From contig JAFDVQ010000018.1 of the NCBI GenBank assembly GCA_018268915.1, positions 1-64,000 on the forward strand: 64,000 nucleotides of DNA, in the 5' to 3' direction. The stretch's first letter is position 1, and each line of letters begins with the position of its first letter. This stretch comes from Acidobacteriota bacterium (GTDB lineage Bacteria > Acidobacteriota > Terriglobia > Terriglobales > Acidobacteriaceae). Of this stretch, positions 49,681 to 58,195 are shown in pieces. The translations under genes were made by a program, and so were the position numbers. Under the pieces are notes generated by a model that searched no databases, was not told the DNA's origin, and saw nothing but the letters and a program-made list of their open reading frames with translations.

Positions 49681-52659
49681 ATGTCTCGATTCGACTTTAG
49701 TGCCGCCCGTAGAGAAGCGAAATTCGCAGCGAGACTTCGCGCGCGGAGACACGCCTCTCTTTGGAATGCGGCGCGGCTTGCGGTCGGGCTGGTGTTGTTT
49801 GGAAGCAGTTTCCTCGCGATCTCATCGGCGTCTGCTCAAGGTCTAGCTGGTGCCGGATCTTCGCAGAGCACGGCGGACTCAACAAGCGGCCGGGACAGTT
49901 CTGCCATGGCATTCGGTCAGCGAAGCGGGTCGAGTGCCGATCGTGATGACCTAATTCAAAACCGCAACCTGCAACCTGGTGCGGCCCTGTCTGCGGATCA
50001 AATCAGCAGAATTCTGGAACAGAATCCTGAACTTGCAAGCGAGCTAAAGCAGCAGCTGGCAGACAGGCTGCGGCAGCAGGGCGTCGATGGATCTGCCGGA
50101 GACATTTCGGACGAAATGCTTTACCGGCAAATCGCGAGCAGTGCCGATCTGCGGTCGAGCATTACGACTGTCTTGCAAGCACGTGGATATGTTTCGAACG
50201 AAGACTTGATCTCGTCAGGCCTGGGAGGAAACGCGCAACCGGAACAGAACGCGCAACTTTCCGGTGGCGACCAAAGTGGGGAGCCAAGTTTGGGCGCGAA
50301 TGTCTTGAGCAAGGGCCCGGCGACTCAAGGCGGCATTCAGAACACTTCGCAGTCAGATGAGGTACGCCGGGACGCAGGACATGCATCGACCGATGAGCCG
50401 GTTGTGGTGCATGCAGCTGTGCCGTACGACCTACAGTCGGCGCGTGATCTTTATACGCAGATTCCAGATCAGAGCGACACACTGAAGCGTTTCGGCTCGG
50501 ACGTATTCGTTCACAGGAAATTATCTGCGATGGGACGAGGAACTAGTTCGAGGGATACCGCTCTGGATGTTCCGCTCGGACCGGACTACGTGCTCGGGCC
50601 CGGCGACAAGCTCAGCATCCGGCTGTGGGGCGGGACAACCCAGACCATCGCGCGGACGGTGGATCGGGACGGAACTGTCTTTCTGCCTGAAGCAGGATCA
50701 CTTCAAATCGCAGGTCTGACGCTCGGTAAGGCGCAGACACTGATTGAAGAGGAGCTGAAGAAGCAGTTTCGCAACGCCCAGGTTTCGGTGGTGGTTTCCG
50801 AGTTGCGATCCGTGCGCGTGTACGTCGTGGGAGACGTGCAGCGACCGGGCGGGTACGACCTGAGCGCGCTGGCGACGCCGATCAGCGCTCTGTATGCGGC
50901 GGGCGGACCTACAGCCGTGGGTTCATTGCGCATGCTGAAGCACCTTCGCGGAGATAAGACAGTAGAGGACGTCGATCTTTACGATTTCCTGTTGCACGGC
51001 ATTCGAGCGGCGGTTGCGCGCTTTGAGAGCGGAGACACGCTGCTTGTTCCACCCGCGGGCAGGCTTGTCGCCGTTGGAGGAGCTGTGCGGCGACCCGCGA
51101 TTTACGAATTGAAAGCGGGCGAAAACACTCTTGCAAAGGTCATTGAAGACGCGGGGGGATTGACTGCAGCTGCGTCGCTGGGGAATGTAGTTGTCGAAAG
51201 GATTGATGGAGATCACCAGCGGAAGACGATCTCATTGCGAGAAGCGCATCAGTCAAACACAAGTCTGGAAGACTTGGCGGCCAGCTTTGAGGTGCGAGAT
51301 GGAGACAAGGTCAAGGTCGATCCGATTCTGCCTTTCAGCAAGCAGGTGGTCTATCTCTCAGGGCATGTAGTGAGGCCGGGACGAGTGGGCTATTCGGAAG
51401 GAATGAAGCTCAGCGATGTGCTTCGCAGCTACGAGGAGATTCTGCCGGAGCCCGCGGCCCACGGCGAGATCGTTCGCCTCATGCCTCCAGATCTTCATCC
51501 AGAGACGATTGATTTCAGCCTGCCGGATGTTCTGATCGGCAATGGGAACGTCGAGCTCAGGCCGTTCGACACGGTGCGTGTCTTCGGGCGCTACGAGGTA
51601 GATGCTCCGACGGTGAGTATTCGTGGAGAGGTACTGCGGCCCGGTAACTATCCAATGACGGATGGAATGAGCGCAGCAAAACTGGTGCGCGCGGCTGGAG
51701 GCTTCAAACGCAATGCCCTGCAGGAGAGGGCGGATCTAACGAGCTACGAGATCCAAGACGGCAAGCAGATTTCACAGCATCTCGCGACCGTCCGCATCGG
51801 AGCGGCAGTAAGCGGACGCGATCCGCAGGCCGATGTGTCGCTGAAGCCGGGCGACATTCTGACGGTGCATCAAATTTCGAACTGGGACGACATCGGGCAG
51901 TCCGTGACGGTGAGGGGCCAGGTGCTTTATCCGGGCAGCTATGGATTTCGCGAGGGCGAGAGACTCAGCTCGGTGTTGCTGCGAGCCGGAGGTCTTCTGC
52001 CGACGGCCTACCCCGCTGGCGCAGTTCTGATTCGTGACCAGGTGAAGAATCTGGAACAGACTAGCCGCGACGAACTGGTTCGGCAGATCGAGGCGAATGC
52101 GGCGGCGGCGAGGCTCTCTCCCGGAGTATCGAGCGCAAACGGAGCTGGAGTTCTTCAGCTGATCCGGGAACAGCAGACACAGATTGTGAGCGACCTGAAG
52201 GGCCATCCTCCCGTGGGAAGAATGGTGATTCACATTAGCGCAGATGTGCAGAGTTGGGCGAACACTCCGGCTGACATCGAACTTCGGCGCGGTGATGTGC
52301 TGACGATTCCAAAACAACCGGGATTCGTGCTGGTCAGCGGTCAGGTATATAACGCGACGGCTTTGACGTTCACCCCTGGGAAGAGCGCCGGATGGTATCT
52401 GAGCCGGGCCGGCGGGGCCAACTCAACGGCGAATCGCAAGGAGATTTTCATCATCCGCGCAAACGGAACTGTAGTTGGACGTAGATCAGGCGGATGGTTT
52501 GAGGGAGATGTGCTTTCCGCGAAGTTGAATCCAGGCGACGTGATCGTAGTTCCGCAAAAGATCATTGGCGGTTCCTTGTTCTGGCGAAATTTGCTCAGCG
52601 CCGGGCAACTGGCGGCGTCGGTCGCGATTACGTCGGGAGTGGCATTGGCAGCTTTGTAG
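49681..52659 (+). CDS. Large Wza-like polysaccharide export protein with repeated SLBB domains
   Basis: A 992-residue outer-membrane export protein, more than twice the usual length. A signal-like segment lies near residues 35-57. Residues 65-290 are low-complexity and helical (SRILEQNPELASELKQQL). The Poly_export domain begins at LGPDYVLGPGDKLSIRLWGG (about 299) and is followed by a row of SLBB beta-grasp units: VYVVGDVQRPGGYDL, VAVGGAVRRPAIYELK, VYLSGHVVRPGRVGY, VSIRGEVLRPGNYPM, VTVRGQVLYPGSYGF, VLVSGQVYNATALTF. The end has a short hydrophobic helix. It would form the channel for the exopolysaccharide made by the genes downstream. Confidence 0.9.
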   Translation: MSRFDFSAARREAKFAARLRARRHASLWNAARLAVGLVLFGSSFLAISSASAQGLAGAGSSQSTADSTSGRDSSAMAFGQRSGSSADRDDLIQNRNLQPGAALSADQISRILEQNPELASELKQQLADRLRQQGVDGSAGDISDEMLYRQIASSADLRSSITTVLQARGYVSNEDLISSGLGGNAQPEQNAQLSGGDQSGEPSLGANVLSKGPATQGGIQNTSQSDEVRRDAGHASTDEPVVVHAAVPYDLQSARDLYTQIPDQSDTLKRFGSDVFVHRKLSAMGRGTSSRDTALDVPLGPDYVLGPGDKLSIRLWGGTTQTIARTVDRDGTVFLPEAGSLQIAGLTLGKAQTLIEEELKKQFRNAQVSVVVSELRSVRVYVVGDVQRPGGYDLSALATPISALYAAGGPTAVGSLRMLKHLRGDKTVEDVDLYDFLLHGIRAAVARFESGDTLLVPPAGRLVAVGGAVRRPAIYELKAGENTLAKVIEDAGGLTAAASLGNVVVERIDGDHQRKTISLREAHQSNTSLEDLAASFEVRDGDKVKVDPILPFSKQVVYLSGHVVRPGRVGYSEGMKLSDVLRSYEEILPEPAAHGEIVRLMPPDLHPETIDFSLPDVLIGNGNVELRPFDTVRVFGRYEVDAPTVSIRGEVLRPGNYPMTDGMSAAKLVRAAGGFKRNALQERADLTSYEIQDGKQISQHLATVRIGAAVSGRDPQADVSLKPGDILTVHQISNWDDIGQSVTVRGQVLYPGSYGFREGERLSSVLLRAGGLLPTAYPAGAVLIRDQVKNLEQTSRDELVRQIEANAAAARLSPGVSSANGAGVLQLIREQQTQIVSDLKGHPPVGRMVIHISADVQSWANTPADIELRRGDVLTIPKQPGFVLVSGQVYNATALTFTPGKSAGWYLSRAGGANSTANRKEIFIIRANGTVVGRRSGGWFEGDVLSAKLNPGDVIVVPQKIIGGSLFWRNLLSAGQLAASVAITSGVALAAL

Positions 52660-52722
52660 GTTGCGGTTGAGAGTTCAGATGGTTTTTGCAGGTCAATTCG
52701 AGGCGAGTTGCAGGAGGCCGAA

Positions 52723-54024
52723 GTGACTCCGCCGACTGCCACGCTTCATCGGCAAGTGAGCATCCGTCACGCGGAGGATTCGGCGTGGGTGCTGCGCACC
52801 CTTCTGCTCTGGCGAGAACGGCGGCTGCTCGCCAGGATTACTGGGATTGCGCTGGTTCTCAGTCTCGCAATCGCATTCTCGATACCGAAGCAATACAAGT
52901 CGACTACCAGCATCTCGCCACCCGATCAGCAGCACTCGAATGCCATGATGCTGGCCGCGATCGCGGCCAGGTCTGGAAGCCTGGGGGCGCTGGGCAGCAT
53001 TGCCGGGGGTCTGATTGGCGGACACTCGACGGCGGACTTCCTGATCGATCTTCTGCGCAGCGGAACAGTTAGCGGCCACCTGATTGATCGGTTCGACCTG
53101 CAGCACGTGTATCGGAATAAGTATCGGATGGATGCCGCGAAACACCTGGCCCATTGCACCAAGATCACTGAGAACAAGAAGAGCGGAGTTATCACGATCG
53201 AGGTAGTGGATACGGACCGCGTGCGCGCGCGAGACATTGCACAAGGCTATCTGGATGAGTTGAACAGGATCGTGTTCCGGACGAATACCTCTTCGGCACA
53301 CCTGGAGAAGGTGTTCATTGAGAACCGTCTGAAGGGAGTTCAGTCGGATCTGGAGCAGGCGCAACTGCAGTTGAGCGACTTCTCGGCGAAGAATACGGCA
53401 GTCGACATTCGGGAGCAGACTCGCGCACTTGTGGATGCGGGTGCGCGGGTGCAGGCTCAGCTTCTTGCGGAACAGGCAAGTTTGCAATCGCTGCGTCAGA
53501 TCTACGGCGACGCCAATGTGAGAGTGCGCGAGTCAGAGGCGCGCATCGCCAGCCTGCGGGGAGAGCTCGCAAAGATGGCGGGATCGTCGCAAGCACCCGC
53601 ACCCGAAGATGAGACATTGACAGCTGCAAAGTCAGCGGAGCTCTATCCGCCCTTGCGGCAACTGCCGCGCCTGGGCGTGTCGTATGCGGATCTGTACCGC
53701 CGGGTTCGAGTCCAGGAGACTTTGTTCGAGTTACTGACACAGCAATTCGAAATGGCGCGCATCGAGGAGGCGAAGGATCTGCCGGCGATTACGGTGATCG
53801 ATGCTCCAGGCATTGCGGAGAAGAAGTCCTTCCCGCCGCGTTTGTGGGTGACGCTGGGACTTACGTTCTTCGTGTTTGTTGTGGTGTCCGGCTGGATCCT
53901 GATCCGCGAGCACTGGTCGCAGATCGAGCACGATGACCCACGCAGGGAGCTTGCGGCAGAGATTCTTCCGGTGATTGAAAGGCGATTGCGCTGGATTTTG
54001 GCGATCAGGCGAGGGCACGCATGA
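52723..54024 (+). CDS. Wzz-type polysaccharide chain-length determinant
   Basis: GTG 52723 has AGGAGG five bases before it and is chosen over the TTG at 52708; 433 residues. A helix near residues 37-57 (ITGIALVLSLAIAFSIPKQY) and another near the C-terminus (LWVTLGLTFFVFVVVSGWIL) frame a periplasmic domain with a long coiled coil (LKGVQSDLEQAQLQLSDFSA). There is no tyrosine-kinase domain, so it is a stand-alone Wzz-like copolymerase. The last four bases overlap the next gene. Confidence 0.88.
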   Translation: MTPPTATLHRQVSIRHAEDSAWVLRTLLLWRERRLLARITGIALVLSLAIAFSIPKQYKSTTSISPPDQQHSNAMMLAAIAARSGSLGALGSIAGGLIGGHSTADFLIDLLRSGTVSGHLIDRFDLQHVYRNKYRMDAAKHLAHCTKITENKKSGVITIEVVDTDRVRARDIAQGYLDELNRIVFRTNTSSAHLEKVFIENRLKGVQSDLEQAQLQLSDFSAKNTAVDIREQTRALVDAGARVQAQLLAEQASLQSLRQIYGDANVRVRESEARIASLRGELAKMAGSSQAPAPEDETLTAAKSAELYPPLRQLPRLGVSYADLYRRVRVQETLFELLTQQFEMARIEEAKDLPAITVIDAPGIAEKKSFPPRLWVTLGLTFFVFVVVSGWILIREHWSQIEHDDPRRELAAEILPVIERRLRWILAIRRGHA

Positions 54025-55352
54025 GAAGACATTTGAGCAATGCGGCCTACGGCGTTCTCGATTACGCCTCGTATCCGATGGGGATGTTGCTAGTTGCCCC
54101 GGTGGTCCTGCACAGGCTAGGGGCGGCGGAGTACGGGCTTTGGATCACGTCAACCGCGGTAATCAGCGCTGGGGGAATTGTTGCTTCGGGCTTTAGCGAC
54201 GCGAACATTCAGCGCGTTGCGCAGCATCGCGGTAGGGGAAAGTACAACCTGATTGCAGAGACAGCGGCCAGCTTGCTGGGGATAAACCTGGCGTTGGGTG
54301 CGACACTCGCAGTTTGCGCGTGGATTGCTGCTCCCTTTGCTGCCCGGCACCTGTCGGCTTCCCAAGTTACGAACTCAGAAGAATGCTTATTTTGCCTGCG
54401 TATGGCAAGCGTTGGAATTCTCTTCCGCGCGATCGAGACAGTTGCAGTCAGCACGCAACGCGCTTTTGAGGACTATAGGGCAACGGTCAGGATCAGCACA
54501 CTCTGCCGGTTTCTGACACTTGGTCTTGCTGCGGTTCTGGTATGCGCAGGACAGCGTATGCCAGCCGTTCTCCTCATGACGGTCTTGATGCTGGCTTTCG
54601 GCGTATATCTGCAGTTCCGCAGCCTGCGTCGCTTCCTTGGCAGCAGGTGGTTGCGACCGGTTTTCGATAATGAGTCACGCGTGCTGTTGGGGCTGGGTGT
54701 TTTTCCGTGGGTGCAAGCGGTGGGAGGCATAGTCTTCGGGCAGCTCGATCGCATCTTGCTCGGCCTCTACCTTGGAACTCTTGCCGTAGCTCCCTACGCG
54801 CTATGCGTACAGTTCGCACAACCGATCATTGGGGTTGCAGCTTCAGGATTAAGCTTTCTCTTCCCTTATCTGTCAGGACGGGTGAATTCTCTATCACGTG
54901 TCGAGTTGAGAAGCACGATCTTCAAAGCTTTCACGTGCAACCTGGTGTTTGTTGGGTGCTGCACGATCGGGCTGCTGGCATATGGAGAACGACTGATGCA
55001 GCTATGGGCAGGCGCAGCCGTAGCGCGCAGCGCGAGCGGGCTGCTTCTACCGATCGTATTGGGATCAGCAATTGCAGGGCTGGGGACAACAGCAACCTAC
55101 TCTATGCAGGCGTTGGGACATTTCCGCACGGTTGCACTCGTGAGCGTGGGCGGACGTGGGGCGATGTTGCTGGTGATGGCGTTCCTGCTGCAGAAATTTG
55201 GAATGCAGGGCCTGGCCTATTCCCGCCTCTGGTATGGACTGATACCAATGCTCATCTACATTCCGCTGCTTCGCGACATTCGCGCAAAAAGCAGTGAGAG
55301 GAGAGAGGCAGAGAGTCTGGCGATCGCGTGCCGTGAGGGTTCGACACTATGA
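54021..55352 (+). CDS. Wzx-like polysaccharide flippase
   Basis: A 443-residue inner-membrane protein with about 12 helices. The N-terminus NAAYGVLDYASYPMGMLLVAPVVLHRLGAAEYGLW is the family's usual start, and QLDRILLGLYLGTLAVAPYALCVQ fits the polysaccharide-biosynthesis (MOP) flippases. It would move lipid-linked repeat units to the periplasmic side. It overlaps both neighbours by four bases (ATGA), so the genes are translationally coupled. Confidence 0.85.
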   Translation: MRRHLSNAAYGVLDYASYPMGMLLVAPVVLHRLGAAEYGLWITSTAVISAGGIVASGFSDANIQRVAQHRGRGKYNLIAETAASLLGINLALGATLAVCAWIAAPFAARHLSASQVTNSEECLFCLRMASVGILFRAIETVAVSTQRAFEDYRATVRISTLCRFLTLGLAAVLVCAGQRMPAVLLMTVLMLAFGVYLQFRSLRRFLGSRWLRPVFDNESRVLLGLGVFPWVQAVGGIVFGQLDRILLGLYLGTLAVAPYALCVQFAQPIIGVAASGLSFLFPYLSGRVNSLSRVELRSTIFKAFTCNLVFVGCCTIGLLAYGERLMQLWAGAAVARSASGLLLPIVLGSAIAGLGTTATYSMQALGHFRTVALVSVGGRGAMLLVMAFLLQKFGMQGLAYSRLWYGLIPMLIYIPLLRDIRAKSSERREAESLAIACREGSTL

Positions 55353-56524
55353 GAATCCTGATTGCAGCGGCTTCATTCGCGGCGAACATTTCCGGGTTAC
55401 AGCGCCATGCACTCAACCTGGCGCATTGCATGCTGGATGCCCAGGAGGTTGAGAGCATTCATTTTGTCGTAGCCCCCTGGCAGCAGGACATCGTAAGTGC
55501 GTCGGGTTTGCAGCACGATACGAAGTTTGTGCTGCATGTTGCCGAAATGGATCGCAGCTCGATAGCTCGCAATGCGTGGTACTACCGCAAGCTTCCAGCG
55601 TTGGCCCGTGCGGTTCGTGCAGATCTTGTGCATCTGTCCTACCCGATGCCGGTGGATACTTCGGCGCTTCCGTGCCCGACGGTGGTGAGTCTGCACGACT
55701 TGTATCCGTATGAGATTCCGATGAACTTTGGATTTCCGAAGTTCATTTTCAATCGACTGGCCCTACGGCAATGCCTGGGCGCAGTGGATTCAATAGCGTG
55801 CGTCTCTGAAGCGACGAAGCGCAAGTTGCAGAAGTATCTGCCCGGGTTCTCAAAGAAGGCAGTCAGAATCTACAACAATGTTGAGCCGCATGACTCACAG
55901 CACGTTTTGCAGCCTGGCGGATGGAACAACGGGCCATTTTTGTTGTGTGTGGCACAACATCGCAAGAACAAGAACCTGATGTTGCTGATTCGCGCGTTCC
56001 GGAGACTGATCACGACCGGAGCAATTGCCGCACAAACAAGACTACTGATAGTCGGCATAACAGGACCGGAAACCCGTGCTATCCGTCAGTTGATCTCTCA
56101 GTCATCGATTGAGGAGCAGGTGCTGCTGCGCGAAGGGCTCTCGGAAGCCGAGTTGCAGTGGTGCTATCGCAATTGCGAAGCTCTGGTTTCTCCTTCGATT
56201 ACGGAAGGCTTTGGGCTGCCCGTGGCAGAGGCTCTGCTGGCTGGATCCAGAGTTGTTTGCTCGGAGATCACTGCGCATTGGGAGATTGGGGCAGGACGAT
56301 GCCGCTTCGTGAATCTGCAGTACGACGGAGAACGGAAACTTGCTGAAGCAATCGTTGCGAGTCTCGACGAGCCTAAGCCGAGGCCAGTCGAGTTGGCGGA
56401 ACTTTCGGCGCGCAGGATCACGCGGCAATATGCGGATCTTTACCTGAGGCTTCTATCGCCAGTTCTTGAGCCTCCGCTTTCAGAGGCGATACCAGCAACA
56501 ACATCAGGGAGCAGGTTGCCATGA
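55349..56524 (+). CDS. GT4-family glycosyltransferase
   Basis: A 391-residue GT-B enzyme. The acceptor half starts MRILIAAASFAANISGLQRHALNLA, and the donor half has LLCVAQHRKNKNLMLLIRAFRRL and the EX7E-type motif CEALVSPSITEGFGLPVAEALLAGSRVVCS. It probably adds one sugar to the lipid-linked unit in the cytoplasm. It is coupled by 4-base overlaps on both sides. Only one dedicated GT is in the operon, so the other sugars must be added by enzymes elsewhere. Confidence 0.88.
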   Translation: MRILIAAASFAANISGLQRHALNLAHCMLDAQEVESIHFVVAPWQQDIVSASGLQHDTKFVLHVAEMDRSSIARNAWYYRKLPALARAVRADLVHLSYPMPVDTSALPCPTVVSLHDLYPYEIPMNFGFPKFIFNRLALRQCLGAVDSIACVSEATKRKLQKYLPGFSKKAVRIYNNVEPHDSQHVLQPGGWNNGPFLLCVAQHRKNKNLMLLIRAFRRLITTGAIAAQTRLLIVGITGPETRAIRQLISQSSIEEQVLLREGLSEAELQWCYRNCEALVSPSITEGFGLPVAEALLAGSRVVCSEITAHWEIGAGRCRFVNLQYDGERKLAEAIVASLDEPKPRPVELAELSARRITRQYADLYLRLLSPVLEPPLSEAIPATTSGSRLP

Positions 56525-57972
56525 GCGCGTCTGATTCGGTTACACCCGGGCTCTATTCAGAAGCGCTTGTCAGACAGACGTTGCTTTTGCGCAGCGAGAG
56601 AAAGCCTGCGCTGAGACTCGCGCTCGTTGCCTGCGAGAGAATTGCCGACTTCGCGAGCGCTGCGATAGGAATCGCAACAGCATTGCTTCTGAGTTCCACA
56701 AAGCCTCATCTGTTGATGGAGATCATAGCGCTCAGCACAACGGGCGGATTCCTGGCGGTGCTTGATCTTGGAGCGAATCACGCTTATGCGGGTGGCGAAG
56801 GACTTTTGCAGATTCGCGAGACGGAGCGGGCTATCTCTGCTTCGGTTCGCTGTTCCCTATTTCTGATTCCGATACTGCTGGTGACGTCTGGAATTTCGAA
56901 GAGCGCGATCTTACTAGCCCCTATCGCCATCGCAGTCTCTTTGATCCTGCAGAAGCAGTGTTTTCTGCTTGCGCTTCGAGCGATCGATCGAACCGGGAAT
57001 GGGGGAGACCGCGTTGTCGTTTATGGTGCAAGGACGGCCGAAAGACGGGTTGTATCTACGTTGCTAAACTCCGTTCGCCTGGGTTTGCGGCCAGTAGCTG
57101 TTATCGACGATACTCCTGATGCTGTGGACGGCGTGGTACTGGAGCTGGGATATCGTGACAGGTCGGCTGTACCCGTCGTCGCCGCTCCCATTGCTCCAGA
57201 ACTTCTCGATGCGTACGGATGCACGACGTTGATCGTCGCAACGGATGGATTGAGTGTTGAGGAGATTGAGACCGCGGCGCAGTGTGCGCGAGTGTCGGGA
57301 GCAAAGGTTGCATTGGCATCCGCTCGAGAATCGCATCTGGATACGTGCCCAGATACCAGACTCGTTGACGGGCTGGTGTTGAGCATGCACTCGAGACATA
57401 CCTGGACCGGACTGTATGAAGCAAGCAAGCGAGTCCTCGATGTGGCTCTTTCGTCAATTGCACTTGTCGGGTTGTTGCCAATCTTCGTTCTGATCGCTGT
57501 GTTGATCAAGCTTGACTCAGCGGGACCTGTGCTCTTCATCCAGAACCGAGTTGGGTTGAACGGCAGGATCTTCAGCATCTTCAAGTTCCGCTCGATGTAT
57601 GCGGAGAGTGAAAAATACCAGCCATCGCCAACAAGTTCTCTTGACCCCCGTTTGACAACAATCGGGCGTCTGCTTCGGCGGCTGAGCCTTGATGAGTTGC
57701 CTCAGCTGGTGAATGTGATCCGCGGTGAGATGTCGCTGGTGGGACCTCGACCGGAGATGCCGTTTATCGTGCAGAAGTATGATTCTTCCCAGCGTATGAG
57801 GCTGTCTGTTCGACCCGGCATCACAGGTTTGTGGCAGCTCAGTGCGGACAGAGCATTTCCAATCCATGAGAACCTCGAATACGACCTCTATTACGTCCGC
57901 AATCGAGGCTGGTTCATGGATGTTGCGATCCTATTTCATACCGTACTGTTTGCTATGAGAGGCGGTATCTAG
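56521..57972 (+). CDS. Priming undecaprenyl-phosphate sugar phosphotransferase
   Basis: A 483-residue membrane protein of the WbaP/WcaJ class. N-terminal helices and a CoA-binding-like fold (RVVVYGARTAERRVVSTLLNSV, about 162-183) precede the catalytic domain after a last helix near VALSSIALVGLLPIFVLIAV. Signature blocks are NGRIFSIFKFRSMY, RLSLDELPQLVNVIRGEMSLVGPRP and VRPGITGLWQLS. It would transfer the first sugar phosphate to the lipid carrier, the first step of exopolysaccharide assembly. It is the last gene of the coupled run. Confidence 0.92.
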   Translation: MSASDSVTPGLYSEALVRQTLLLRSERKPALRLALVACERIADFASAAIGIATALLLSSTKPHLLMEIIALSTTGGFLAVLDLGANHAYAGGEGLLQIRETERAISASVRCSLFLIPILLVTSGISKSAILLAPIAIAVSLILQKQCFLLALRAIDRTGNGGDRVVVYGARTAERRVVSTLLNSVRLGLRPVAVIDDTPDAVDGVVLELGYRDRSAVPVVAAPIAPELLDAYGCTTLIVATDGLSVEEIETAAQCARVSGAKVALASARESHLDTCPDTRLVDGLVLSMHSRHTWTGLYEASKRVLDVALSSIALVGLLPIFVLIAVLIKLDSAGPVLFIQNRVGLNGRIFSIFKFRSMYAESEKYQPSPTSSLDPRLTTIGRLLRRLSLDELPQLVNVIRGEMSLVGPRPEMPFIVQKYDSSQRMRLSVRPGITGLWQLSADRAFPIHENLEYDLYYVRNRGWFMDVAILFHTVLFAMRGGI

Positions 57973-58195
57973 GAGATAAGCATCCGGACGTGCTGGTTCG
58001 AAGTTCAGTCGGCCCTCGTACGGATTCGCACGCGACTCGCCCGCGTTCGCCTTTCAAGTGGCGGTCCGTAATCGGCATGGTGCTCTGCCGCACGATGGCA
58101 CCGTTACCACTCAATTAGAATGACCCCTTGGCAGGCTTTCCCTCGATCTGGTTGTGAAAGGGGAAAGTCGATGCAGGAAGGATGCCACCAGGGGC

